Shown: one piece after another, positions 1-8,198 of the stretch | Layout of the letters: each line of letters starts with the position of its first letter | How positions within the stretch are numbered: the first letter of the stretch is position 1 | Assembly: GCA_033763355.1 (NCBI GenBank) | Contig: JANRKT010000332.1 | Coordinates: 1-26,499, forward strand | DNA length: 26,499 bases | Source: JANRKT01 sp033763355 | GTDB taxonomy: Bacteria; Bacteroidota; Bacteroidia; Chitinophagales; Chitinophagaceae | Direction of reading: 5' to 3' | Notes under the pieces: model-generated | Databases searched by the model: none | Told to the model about the DNA's origin: nothing | What the model saw: only the letters and a program-made list of their open reading frames with translations | Translations under genes and position numbers: made by a program

Positions 1-1
1 A

Positions 2-154
2 GATGGTGGCAGTACAGTCGGGCTGGTAAATACAAATAGTGTTTTAAACAGCCCCCCTAATACAGTCGGGCTTTCTATCGGGTTAGTAGAGCCGGGCGGA
101 ACATTATACCTTTTGGGTAATGGGTGTGCTGAGCCAAAGAAAGAGAGCAACTGA
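2..154 (+). CDS. C-terminal fragment of an unidentified protein
   Basis: An open frame enters from the left edge and ends at TGA 152-154, giving 50 residues. The fragment is rich in Gly, Val, Leu, Asn and Ser and contains two related units, STVGLVNTNSVLNSP and NTVGLSIGLVEPGG. The 11-base string ACAGTCGGGCT occurs twice, 48 bases apart, which suggests the end of an internally repetitive protein. The tail is LGNGCAEPKKESN. I do not recognise the family. Because the 5' part is missing, a chance open frame cannot be fully excluded. However, the in-frame repetition and the absence of another gene here favour a real coding end. Confidence 0.45.
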   Translation, partial: DGGSTVGLVNTNSVLNSPPNTVGLSIGLVEPGGTLYLLGNGCAEPKKESN

Positions 155-202
155 TATATCGTGAATGAATTTTTTGAACCGGGCTTTGGTATAAGTATTA
201 AA

Positions 203-250
203 CATCGTTGCGTCGCACTCTTGTACACTTTGTTCTCTATTCAGCAATAT
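203..250 (+). repeat. Dispersed intergenic repeat, copy A
   Basis: This non-coding stretch shares its layout with 25531-25581 on the opposite strand. In both, CATCG is followed by TTGCGxCGC (x is T here, A in the other copy), then exactly 15 diverged bases, then GTTCTCTxTTCAGCAATA. Here CATCG abuts TTGCG, whereas the other copy has TCTG between them. TGCGTCGCA at 209-217 is palindromic around its centre. The function is unknown. It lies in the 156-base gap in front of the DUF3500 gene. Confidence 0.55.
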
Positions 251-310
251 TTTCCGGTATCGCTAATTTATCTTTTGCACAGTATAAATAAATAATTCAT
301 AAACTGAAAA

Positions 311-1390
311 ATGAAAAATTATACTAAACAAAAAAGATGGGTTATTGCCGTATGTGCAATATCATTTATTGTTTGCTCTGCATTTTATGGAATACCTGGT
401 TATTTAAAATACCGTAGTTCTAAAAAAATGACTGAGGCTGCCAAAGGCTTTATAGCTTCATTAGCCGAAGACCAGAAGCCACGAACCATCGGAAATTTTG
501 ATGACAGGCTTAGGGATGATTGGGAATTTTATCCCCGTGCAAGAAAAGGTTTATCGTTGAAAGATATGACGCTGGAACAGCGCCGTGCTGCTCATACTTT
601 ATTGCAAAGCGGGTTGAGCAGTTACGGATATTTAAAAGTAAACACTATTATGGGTATGGAGCCAGTATTGAAAGCCATCGAAGCAAGGGAAGGCATCCGG
701 CAGAATGTAGTGAGGGATGAAGAGCTGTATTTCATTGCTATATTTGGAACACCCGGAACAAAAGAACCGTGGGGATGGCGGATTGAAGGCCACCATGTTT
801 CGGTGCATTTTACCATTGCTGACGGTGAAATTATTGCCAATACACCATTAGGATTTGGCAGCAGCCCTGCGGAAGTTCGTGAAGGTACCAAAGCTGGCTT
901 TCGCCCATTTGCAGGAGAAGAAGATAAAGCAAGGGAATTGTTATTAACGTTAAATGCTAAACAAAAAGCAATAGCTATTTTCGACAGCCTGAAAACACCG
1001 GGTGATTTATTAACCATGTCGAAAATAAAAGTAGAGCCATTAAAACCTGTTGGTATTAATTACAATGCTTTGAATGCAGAACAAAAAGAATTGCTGATGA
1101 TTCTGATAGATGAATACCTAAACAGAATGCCGGAAGATATTGCAAAAGCAAGAAGGGAAAAATTAGTAAAAGAGGGATATGCAAATCTATATTTTGGATG
1201 GGCTGGAGGTGAAAAATTTAAGGATGCACATTATTACCGCATCCAGGGAAAATCATTTATAATAGAATATGATAACTCACAAACAAATGCCAATCATGTG
1301 CATAGTGTATGGCGTGATTTTGAAGAGGATTTTGGCCACGACTGGTTACATAAACACTTAAAAAATGCACCACACAGCCACGGACATTGA
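311..1390 (+). CDS. DUF3500 family membrane-anchored protein
   Basis: The 359-residue product matches the pattern of the DUF3500 family, which has no established biochemical function that I can name. Residues 10-30 form a hydrophobic segment preceded by Lys/Arg, so the protein is probably exported and anchored, or has a signal peptide. Family-like blocks are FIASLAEDQ (47-55), WEFYPRARKGLSL (71-83), LSSYGY (102-107), RDEELY (135-140) and WGWRIEGHH (154-162), followed by HFT at 166. The C-terminus is His-rich (HVHSVWRDFEEDFG, later HSHGH), so metal binding is conceivable but unproven. Length is normal and the frame intact. The dienelactone-hydrolase-like gene begins 48 bases downstream on the same strand, so co-transcription is possible. 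The start is the first ATG, in front of the charged, hydrophobic N-terminus. Confidence 0.85.
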   Translation: MKNYTKQKRWVIAVCAISFIVCSAFYGIPGYLKYRSSKKMTEAAKGFIASLAEDQKPRTIGNFDDRLRDDWEFYPRARKGLSLKDMTLEQRRAAHTLLQSGLSSYGYLKVNTIMGMEPVLKAIEAREGIRQNVVRDEELYFIAIFGTPGTKEPWGWRIEGHHVSVHFTIADGEIIANTPLGFGSSPAEVREGTKAGFRPFAGEEDKARELLLTLNAKQKAIAIFDSLKTPGDLLTMSKIKVEPLKPVGINYNALNAEQKELLMILIDEYLNRMPEDIAKARREKLVKEGYANLYFGWAGGEKFKDAHYYRIQGKSFIIEYDNSQTNANHVHSVWRDFEEDFGHDWLHKHLKNAPHSHGH

Positions 1391-1438
1391 TGTGCTGTTT
1401 ATATTGTAACTTTCTTTTTTCAATTAAAAACTTCAGCT

Positions 1439-2314
1439 ATGCTAAAACTATTTTTTTCATCGTTTGCCGTTTTATTCGGGGCATTTGGTTTTTTTAACAA
1501 AGAAAATTCAGTTGCAAATACGCCACGTGAAATCATCAGTTGCCACCCCATTGCAACCGGCGATGATATGGCAGTGTTTGCAAACGACCCGGCATTTGTT
1601 GCTATGCATCTTTCGCCGCTGCCCATTAACTACGCAGCACAGGGAGAAAGTATAAGTTTTCCTGCTCCTGATGGCACCGATGCAAAAGGCTATATAATTA
1701 AAGCTAAAAAGAAATCAAGGAAATGGTTGTTTGTGTACCAGGAATGGTGGGGGGTAAATGATTATGTTAAAAAACAGGCTGATATTTTTTATAACGATTT
1801 GAATGGAGAGGTAAATGTGCTTGCATTAGATATGTACGATGGCAAAGTAACCACCGACCCTAAAGAAGCCGGACAAATAATGCAGAGTGTGGTGGAAACC
1901 CGTTTGGAGAATATTGTTAAAGCCGGAATGAACTTTGCCGGTAAAAAAGCAAAAATTGCCAATGTGGGCTGGTGTTTTGGGGGAGGATGGTCATTGAAGT
2001 CAGCAATTATAACAGATAAGCAAAATGTTGGTAGTGTGATGTACTATGGCATGCCTGTAAAGGATGTAGAGAAGCTGAAAAAACTCAACAGCGATGTATT
2101 AGGGCTGTTCGCCACTGAAAATTTCATTTCGAAACAAGTAATTGAGGAATTTGCTGCCAATATGAAATCTGCAGGAAAAAAATTAGATTATAAAATATTC
2201 GATGCAGTCCATGGTTTTGCCAACCCCAGCAACCCCAAGCATGATGAAGCAAAAGCTAAAGAAGCTTATGGAATGGCGATTGCTTACCTGAAAGGAAAGT
2301 TTAAGGTATCTTAA
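1439..2314 (+). CDS. Dienelactone hydrolase family protein (exported)
   Basis: This 291-residue alpha/beta hydrolase has an N-terminal hydrophobic stretch (residues 1-19) that suggests export. The dienelactone hydrolase signatures are QEWWGVND (Glu102, which contacts the nucleophile in this family), the nucleophile elbow GWCFGGG with Cys179, and the HGFAN block with His258. In the block that normally supplies the acid of the Cys-Asp-His triad, the sequence reads GLFATENFIS, so Asn228 (or Glu227) falls where Asp is expected. The family hydrolyses cyclic enol lactones and related esters; the substrate here is unknown. The region before the catalytic domain (about 20-70) is an extension beyond the core family length of about 230-240 residues. 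A Rho-independent terminator follows 29 bases after the stop. Confidence 0.85.
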   Translation: MLKLFFSSFAVLFGAFGFFNKENSVANTPREIISCHPIATGDDMAVFANDPAFVAMHLSPLPINYAAQGESISFPAPDGTDAKGYIIKAKKKSRKWLFVYQEWWGVNDYVKKQADIFYNDLNGEVNVLALDMYDGKVTTDPKEAGQIMQSVVETRLENIVKAGMNFAGKKAKIANVGWCFGGGWSLKSAIITDKQNVGSVMYYGMPVKDVEKLKKLNSDVLGLFATENFISKQVIEEFAANMKSAGKKLDYKIFDAVHGFANPSNPKHDEAKAKEAYGMAIAYLKGKFKVS

Positions 2315-2342
2315 TTAACGGATATTATAGCAATAAAACAAT

Positions 2343-2364
2343 AAGCCCCATTGGGGCTTTTTTT
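2343..2364 (+). terminator. Rho-independent terminator after the hydrolase gene
   Basis: A perfect 7-bp stem AAGCCCC/GGGGCTT (2343-2349 with 2353-2359) closes a 3-base loop and runs directly into T residues through 2364. It ends the plus-strand unit made of the DUF3500 and dienelactone-hydrolase genes. Confidence 0.85.
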
Positions 2365-2666
2365 ATCCTTCGTACAGGCATTTTGAAAATGTTAAAAAAA
2401 GGCATTCTGTAAAAAGGATAATAACAGATGTAAATAGTGTAAGTCCGGGAGCTTCAGGGAAGTTACCTTAGTTAAGGGTTGCAATGCATTCATGTGTTTT
2501 TTGGGCATAGTACAGAGGTGCACCAGGGCCTTGTCATCTGCGGAGATACAAAAAGTGAATATTTGTTATCGGCTAAGCTTAAAAAAATAATGGATATGTC
2601 GAAGGTATTTTTCCCTTTTAGCATCAAATGTGTATGATTTTTAAACCAGGCTTTTTGCTCACAATT
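2365..2666. other. Intergenic region, nothing clearly functional
   Basis: About 300 bases lie between the terminator and the chosen start of the TonB receptor. I see two imperfect direct copies of AGGCATTYTG 24 bases apart (2376-2385 and 2400-2409) and A-rich runs. The promoter of the receptor should lie here, but I could not place a convincing Bacteroidota -33/-7 pair. A weak -7-like AATATTTG near 2557-2564 lacks the initial T. Confidence 0.3.
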
Positions 2667-5126
2667 ATGGGTGAACATAGAAATAACAGAAAATTTACCG
2701 TACTGATGCCGGTTTTCTTTCTTACTTTATTTTTTATTTCGCAACATGCCAATGCTCAGGGCTCTCTCAATTCACTGGTAAAGGGTAAAGCCATTGATTC
2801 AGCCTCCACTGCTCCTTTAGGTTATGCAAGTATCCGAATTTTCAGCAGCAACGATAATAAGCTGGTAAACGGTGCCCTGGCGCTGGATTCAGGGAATTTT
2901 TCTATTGACTTACCTTATGGTTCTTATTATGCAGAGATTGAATTCATGGGATATAAGTCTTACAGGACAAATAACTTTTTTCTTTCAAAAGAAAAGCCGG
3001 TTCATGATTTCGGCAGCATCAAATTGATTTATGCCGCAAGCACATTGAGTGAGGTGGTGGTGCAGGCCGAAAGAAGCTCGATGCAACTGGCACTGGATAA
3101 AAAAGTATTTAATGTGGGTAAAGACCTTGCCAATGCTGGTGGTTCTGCTTCAGATATATTAACCAATATTCCATCCGTCTCGGTGGACCCGGAGGGAAAT
3201 GTAAAACTCCGGGGAAGTGATAATGTACGGATATTGATTGATGGTAAACCGTCAGGGCTGGTAAGCATCAAGGGAGGAAGTGGTTTGCAGCAGTTGCAGG
3301 CCAGCATGGTGGAGAGAGTGGAAATTATCACCAATCCTTCTGCCCGCTATGAAGCTGAAGGTATGGCCGGCATCATTAATATTGTTTTGAAAAAAGACAG
3401 GAAGCAAGGCTTCAATGGTACAGTGGAACTGGTAACCGGCACCCCCACCAACCTGGGCGCTGCTCTCAATTTCAATTACCGGCATAAAAAGATAAACTTC
3501 TTTATCAATTACGGTATTGCTTACCGCAAACAGCCTTATCGCGGCGCTTTATACCAGGAAGTATATGGAACGGATACAACTTTTATCCTGAAGCAAAACA
3601 ACAATGGTACTTTCACCGGCTTTAATAACAATATCCGGGGGGGGCTTGATTATTATTTTTCCGAAAAAAGCATCCTTACTGCATCATACCTGTATCGCCG
3701 CAGTCAGGGCAACAGGATTACCAATATCCGATATGAAGATTACCTGTTCAATACATCTAATTTAACCGGTATAAGTAAACGCCGTCAGGATGAGGACGAA
3801 ACCGAACCCAATTCAGAATATTCTGTGAGTTATAAAAGATCATTTGCAGGAAGAGGCCATGAACTGATTGCTGAAGTAAAGCACCTTGATTACTGGGAAA
3901 ACTCTGACCAGCTGTTTACTCAAAACTATTTCCGGCCCAACGGAGCAGAAGATATTTCGAAAGCCATTCTGCAAAAATCACTGAATGATGAATTTGAAAA
4001 GCAATGGCTCTTCCAGTTTGACTATGTTAAGCCTGTTGGTGAAGAAGGAAAATTTGAAACCGGGGTGAGAAGCAGTTTTCGCAATATGGTAAATGATTAT
4101 CTCGTAACACAGCAGGATGCATCCGGCAATTTCGTGCCGCTGCCCGGGCTGGATAATGTGTTTGCATATAATGAGAACATTCATGCAGCTTACGGAATAC
4201 TTGGAAATAAGAGCAAGAAAATTTCATACCAGGCCGGCCTTCGTGCCGAGTGGACAGATGTAACTACAATTCTTCGAAAAACAAATGAAACAAATCCGAG
4301 AGATTATGTTAATCTTTTTCCAAGTGCACACATAACGTTTAATTTGAAAAATGATAATGGTATCCAATTAAGCTATAGCCGCAGGGTAAGGAGACCTTTT
4401 TACAATGACTTAAGTCCGTTTGTTACTTTCTCCGACAGCCGGAATTTTTTTGGTGGTAACCCTGACCTTGATCCTGAGTTCAGCAATGTTGTTGAAGCAG
4501 GGCATATTAAATCTTTGGATAAGGGCACATTCACATCAGCCATATATTATCGCAGCACAAACGGGAAAATTGAACGGATTAGAACAGTGGACACCGAGGG
4601 CAATTCAGTTACGAGGCCCGAAAACTTATTATCCGAAAAAGCGTTTGGGCTTGAATTTACCGGAGGTTATTCACCTTATAAATGGTGGAAGCTTGATGTG
4701 AATTTCAATTTCTTTTATGCAGATATAGACGGGAGCAACATTCTGCCTGATTATAAAGCAAACACTTACAGCTGGTTTGCACGACAGACGTCCCGCTTTA
4801 TGTTTCCAAAGAATTTTGATGTGCAGTTAAGAACCAATTACGAAGCTCCTCAAAAAACAGCACAGGGCCGGAGAAAGGCCTTGTATTATGCTGATTTGTC
4901 AATGAGCAAAGATGTATTAAAGGGAAAAGGCACTGTTAACCTGAATGTGCTGGATGTATTCAACAGCCGGAGGATAAGAACAGAGACCAATGGTGTTAAT
5001 TTTTATTCAGAAGGGAATTTTCAGTTCAGACAAAGACAAATAAATCTTACACTCAGTTACCGGATCAGGCAGGCAAAGCAGGTTGCAAAACCAAAGAGAT
5101 CAGAAGCTGCTGAGGAGGGAAACTGA
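2667..5126 (+). CDS. TonB-dependent receptor, outer-membrane beta-barrel family
   Basis: This outer-membrane receptor of 819 residues takes up an unknown ligand using TonB energy. I place the start at ATG 2667 because it gives a normal signal peptide: MGEHRNNRKF, a hydrophobic core, then a HANA|Q cleavage site near residue 30. The in-frame ATG at 2628 would put 13 extra residues in front. The order of domains is a carboxypeptidase-regulatory-like Ig domain (about residues 35-120), a plug domain with ASDILTNIPSVSVDPEGNVKLRG and RILIDGKPS, then NPSARYEAEGMAGIINIVLKK, and a long barrel with aromatic-rich strands to the C-terminus. This is the architecture of the PF14905 outer membrane beta-barrel group, not SusC: there is no adjacent SusD and no SusC-type plug motif. 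The C-terminal tail (KQVAKPKRSEAAEEGN) is charged. A YceI-like gene starts 78 bases downstream. Confidence 0.9.
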   Translation: MGEHRNNRKFTVLMPVFFLTLFFISQHANAQGSLNSLVKGKAIDSASTAPLGYASIRIFSSNDNKLVNGALALDSGNFSIDLPYGSYYAEIEFMGYKSYRTNNFFLSKEKPVHDFGSIKLIYAASTLSEVVVQAERSSMQLALDKKVFNVGKDLANAGGSASDILTNIPSVSVDPEGNVKLRGSDNVRILIDGKPSGLVSIKGGSGLQQLQASMVERVEIITNPSARYEAEGMAGIINIVLKKDRKQGFNGTVELVTGTPTNLGAALNFNYRHKKINFFINYGIAYRKQPYRGALYQEVYGTDTTFILKQNNNGTFTGFNNNIRGGLDYYFSEKSILTASYLYRRSQGNRITNIRYEDYLFNTSNLTGISKRRQDEDETEPNSEYSVSYKRSFAGRGHELIAEVKHLDYWENSDQLFTQNYFRPNGAEDISKAILQKSLNDEFEKQWLFQFDYVKPVGEEGKFETGVRSSFRNMVNDYLVTQQDASGNFVPLPGLDNVFAYNENIHAAYGILGNKSKKISYQAGLRAEWTDVTTILRKTNETNPRDYVNLFPSAHITFNLKNDNGIQLSYSRRVRRPFYNDLSPFVTFSDSRNFFGGNPDLDPEFSNVVEAGHIKSLDKGTFTSAIYYRSTNGKIERIRTVDTEGNSVTRPENLLSEKAFGLEFTGGYSPYKWWKLDVNFNFFYADIDGSNILPDYKANTYSWFARQTSRFMFPKNFDVQLRTNYEAPQKTAQGRRKALYYADLSMSKDVLKGKGTVNLNVLDVFNSRRIRTETNGVNFYSEGNFQFRQRQINLTLSYRIRQAKQVAKPKRSEAAEEGN

Positions 5127-5204
5127 CAGGCATATACGCTGACTACTTATAATTTGAAGAGTTATTTTTTTTACACATATTTTATAAAACAAAAACAAAC
5201 GAGT

Positions 5205-5729
5205 ATGAAAAAACTGTTTTATCCCATGGCAGCATTGTTTCTTATTGCAACATCTGCATTTACGGTTGTCCGTTTCCAGGACTGGAAGATTGCCGATAAT
5301 TATATTTTGAAATTTGATGGTGGTGATCCCACAGGTGAATTCAGAGGTTTGAAAGGAACTGTTAGTTTCGATGAACAAAATCTTGCCAGTTCAAAATTTG
5401 ATGTTTCAGTAGATGTGGCATCCATCAATACGGGTAATGGAATGAAGAATACACATGCCAAAAGTGCACAGTGGTTTGATGCAGAAAAATTTCCTGTTAT
5501 CAAATTCACTTCGTCTGCAATTACAAAAGGTGCATCAGGATATGCAGCAAAGGGAATCCTTGAAATGCATGGCGTAAAAAAGGAGATTTCTTTTCCCTTT
5601 ACGTTTGCCAACAACACTTTTGCATCTGACTTTGAGATAAACAGAAACGAATTTGGTATTGGTGACCCCAACCACCAGAAAGTTCCTGCTATGCTTAAAG
5701 TGAGCCTTTCTGTTCCGGTTATCAAATAG
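5205..5729 (+). CDS. YceI-like domain protein (secreted)
   Basis: The 174-residue protein has a signal peptide (MKKLFYPMAALFLIATSAFT) and a YceI-type lipocalin-like beta barrel. Typical features are FKGLKGTVSFDEQNL-like spacing (here FRGLKGTVSFDEQNL), SKFDVSVDVASINTGN, then AQWFDAEKFPVIKFTSS, LEMHGVKKEISFPF and a closing strand VSLSVPVIK. YceI proteins are periplasmic and bind amphiphilic or polyisoprenoid molecules; the ligand here is unknown. I start at ATG 5205 rather than the upstream in-frame TTG at 5154, because 5205 places a canonical signal peptide at the N-terminus. A small membrane protein gene follows after 7 bases, suggesting a two-gene operon. Confidence 0.88.
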   Translation: MKKLFYPMAALFLIATSAFTVVRFQDWKIADNYILKFDGGDPTGEFRGLKGTVSFDEQNLASSKFDVSVDVASINTGNGMKNTHAKSAQWFDAEKFPVIKFTSSAITKGASGYAAKGILEMHGVKKEISFPFTFANNTFASDFEINRNEFGIGDPNHQKVPAMLKVSLSVPVIK

Positions 5730-5736
5730 ATGCAAC

Positions 5737-6126
5737 ATGTATAAGAAAATTTTTTTTCACAGTCTTACTGCCGGTGTGCTTTCTGCCCTTGCTGCCATTA
5801 TTTATAACCGTATATATTTTTTTTCTACAATGGCAGATTTCTCAAAAATATTAAACACCGGCAGTTTGATTGGGTTGAATATGGCAATATGCCTGCTGGC
5901 AGGTTTTTTGTTCTGGGCCATACAAAGGTTGCTGAAGAAAAGAGGAGAACCCGCATTTAACTTTTTATTCTCCATTCTATCTTTTGCTGCTGTCATCATT
6001 CCAATTTCAGCAACACTGCCACTCGACATACAGTTCCCTGAATTATTTCCTGGGTTGGCGGTGCCGATGGTTTTCTTTCCGGCAATTGCATGGTACACTG
6101 CGAGACCCTTATTTGCTTATCAGTAA
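5737..6126 (+). CDS. Small four-helix membrane protein, unknown function
   Basis: This is a 129-residue inner-membrane protein that I do not recognise with confidence. Four hydrophobic segments are visible at about residues 8-29, 43-62, 73-94 and 104-122. A basic cytoplasmic-type loop RLLKKRGEP (64-72) lies between helices 2 and 3. No catalytic motif is evident. It begins 7 bases after the YceI-like gene, so the two are probably translated from one message and may act together. No T-tailed hairpin on the plus strand follows it. Confidence 0.75.
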   Translation: MYKKIFFHSLTAGVLSALAAIIYNRIYFFSTMADFSKILNTGSLIGLNMAICLLAGFLFWAIQRLLKKRGEPAFNFLFSILSFAAVIIPISATLPLDIQFPELFPGLAVPMVFFPAIAWYTARPLFAYQ

Positions 6127-6204
6127 GAATCATAAATAAAATGCGTCATGCCGGGGCTCAATAATAGTGCTATTCCATTTAATGAGGAGGGGGTTTACTT
6201 TTAT

Positions 6205-6240
6205 TTAAATAAAAATGGGGGCTACTGGGAACAGTAGCCC
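6205..6240 (-). terminator. Rho-independent terminator of the minus-strand PUL
   Basis: A perfect 9-bp stem GGGCTACTG/CAGTAGCCC (6219-6227 with 6232-6240) closes a four-base loop. On the minus strand it is followed by CC and then ATTTTTATTTA, a good U-rich tail. It lies 34 bases after the stop of the last SusD gene. Two other structures flank it: a 6-bp stem TATAGC/GCTATA (6243-6248 with 6255-6260) between it and the gene, and a 16-bp palindrome TTTTATTTAAATAAAA (6199-6214) overlapping the tail. No T run follows on the plus strand, so it serves the minus strand. Confidence 0.8.
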
Positions 6241-6274
6241 GTTATAGCTGTTGTGCTATATGAAAAAAATATGG

Positions 6275-8179
6275 TTAATAGCCGGGGTTTTGGGTTAGTT
6301 TACCCTGGTATGAAATCAATATAGGATCTGTATATGGCATCAATTCACTTTTGCCATGAACAAAAAACCTTGCCATTGCTTGCGATAAGGGAAATCCATC
6401 AGCATAGTTGCTCGTTAGCTGTTGCGCCCAGTTTACCCTTACCCAACTCGTTACCTGCCCGGCAGATGGGGCAGAACCTACACCTGATGGCGGAACCTGC
6501 GCAGGCTTCCAGAAAGGCAGGTTGCCTCCAGTTGGTGCTGCGGTTGTATAATAAATTAAGCCTTCCCCATTGAGGGTATTAACACTAAATGGGACAGTTC
6601 CTCCATTTTTATAGTAAATATATTGGGGAACATTGTTGTAAGGAGCAACTCTGTCCCGGAGTTTAACAAGATTAGCTCTTGCTTCATTTATCTTTGTTTC
6701 AAGCAGGTTCCATCTCAACAGATCATACTTACGTATGGCTTCATTACCAAATTCAAGAAATCTTTCATTTACAATTGCATTAAAAAATCCGGCCTTGTCA
6801 GTTGGAGTTATGCCTATTAAACCTGTATTACCACGAAAACCTCTTTTTCTTACTTCTTCGAATGCTGTTATTGCTTCAGGTGTGGGCCCGCTATTAATTT
6901 CATTTGCGGCTTCAGCATACATTAATAACACATCTGAAAAGCGAATCAACACCCATTGAAGCCCTTTATTAATCGGATTAGAACCCGGGCTGCCCAATGT
7001 TGGGCTTCTCCAGTCAATACGGTACTTGCCGGTAGTCATAACAGCTGTAGTTGCCCGTTTATAATTTACACCATCTGTTCCTGGGGCGGGTATAGAATAA
7101 TAAGTAATGGTTACATCTCTTCTTGTATCAACTGAATCGAACGCATAAAAATATGTTGGAAGGATTTTGATTGCACCAGAGCCACGTGAGTAGCGGGTAT
7201 TGACATTTACAACAGGCCCGTCATAATCCCCAAGACGGCTGTCAGTAGTTCCATTTCCTCCGCCAGCACCTATTTCAAACAAAATCTCACCTGATGGGTT
7301 TTTTGAAGAAGATACATCAGAATGCTGCACCCAAAATTCCTGGAAATTCGCATGCAGGGTATGCTGGTCCCTTCTTGCCATCAGCTCTTCACATTCCTTT
7401 TTGGCAATCTGATAATATGCAAGATGATTGGAACCTCTTTCTACCTGCCCGTTTTGCCTCAGTGAATACCCGCCCCTGTGCAGGGCAACTCTTGCTCTCA
7501 GTGCTTTTGCCGCACCTTTCGTGATTCTTTCATTATAAGAACCTGCTTCAGTTCTCCAGGGCAATAATGTGGAAGCCAATGCAAGGTCTTCCAGAAGTTT
7601 GTCGTAAGTAGAGTCGCGGTTTGCCTGCGGTATAAACAAATCTTTCAAATGATAAGCCGGTTGAAATGTTGCGGGCACATCTCCAAAATTTCGGATGAGT
7701 TCCAGGTAATATTGTGCCCTCAGAGTAAGAGCTTCACCGTGCATTCGCTTCAATTCAGACTGCTCCGAAGCCGTTCCGTTTGTGTATTGGGCCATTTGAG
7801 GTATTTGCTCGATACAAAGGTTTGCTTTTTCAATTCCCTTGTATAATTGATTAAATGGGTTTGTTATTTGCAGATTACTGGTAAGCATTTGATAACGGCC
7901 AATTCCCCTCCTGTCGTTATCTATATTCCCTGTTACAACACCTTCGTCAGTATCATAAGGCCAATATAAACTGATACGGATACCATAACCGGCATCACCC
8001 TGTAGTTCTTTATAAGCTCCCAATAACGCTGCGTAGGCATTGGTTACCGATGAAAATGTTTGTGGCACGCTGTATTCAGAAATTGGTTCTACCTCAGTAA
8101 ACTTTCTGCAACCATTGCCTGCAAATAAAATGAATGCTATTATTCCTGAAGCTATAGATTGATAAATTTTATTTTTCAT
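6275..8179 (-). CDS. SusD/RagB family outer-membrane lipoprotein (pair 1)
   Basis: This 634-residue surface glycan-binding lipoprotein is the partner lid of the SusC transporter encoded 19 bases upstream. The N-terminus has a lipobox ending in NGC at Cys24 (…ILFAGNGCRK), followed by the usual post-Cys region and TPR-like helices (for example NAYAALLGAYKELQG, YKGIEKANLCIEQIP, LRAQYYLELIRNFGDVP). A SusD C-terminal core contains LIRFSDVLLMYAEAANEIN and NERFLEFGNEAIRKYDLLRW, and the protein ends with TQNPGY. It is intact and of normal length for Chitinophagaceae SusD proteins. The glycan is not predictable from the sequence alone; the nearby pectate lyase suggests a pectic oligosaccharide. Confidence 0.95.
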   Translation of the reverse strand: MKNKIYQSIASGIIAFILFAGNGCRKFTEVEPISEYSVPQTFSSVTNAYAALLGAYKELQGDAGYGIRISLYWPYDTDEGVVTGNIDNDRRGIGRYQMLTSNLQITNPFNQLYKGIEKANLCIEQIPQMAQYTNGTASEQSELKRMHGEALTLRAQYYLELIRNFGDVPATFQPAYHLKDLFIPQANRDSTYDKLLEDLALASTLLPWRTEAGSYNERITKGAAKALRARVALHRGGYSLRQNGQVERGSNHLAYYQIAKKECEELMARRDQHTLHANFQEFWVQHSDVSSSKNPSGEILFEIGAGGGNGTTDSRLGDYDGPVVNVNTRYSRGSGAIKILPTYFYAFDSVDTRRDVTITYYSIPAPGTDGVNYKRATTAVMTTGKYRIDWRSPTLGSPGSNPINKGLQWVLIRFSDVLLMYAEAANEINSGPTPEAITAFEEVRKRGFRGNTGLIGITPTDKAGFFNAIVNERFLEFGNEAIRKYDLLRWNLLETKINEARANLVKLRDRVAPYNNVPQYIYYKNGGTVPFSVNTLNGEGLIYYTTAAPTGGNLPFWKPAQVPPSGVGSAPSAGQVTSWVRVNWAQQLTSNYADGFPLSQAMARFFVHGKSELMPYTDPILISYQGKLTQNPGY

Positions 8180-8198
8180 TTTACAACCGTTTTAGAAT

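Noticed and set aside
622..1017. 131-codon frame antisense to the DUF3500 gene
   Set aside because: It mirrors a conserved coding sequence; nothing in the translation suggests a protein family.
2376..2409. Direct repeat AGGCATTYTG as an attachment or operator site
   Set aside because: Only two imperfect 10-base copies, no integrase or regulator nearby, and the region is A/T-rich.
5154..5156. TTG as start of the YceI-like gene
   Set aside because: It would add 17 residues in front of a canonical signal peptide that begins at ATG 5205.
5300..5725. 141-codon frame antisense to the YceI-like gene
   Set aside because: It lies fully inside a well-supported gene and its translation shows no recognisable domain.
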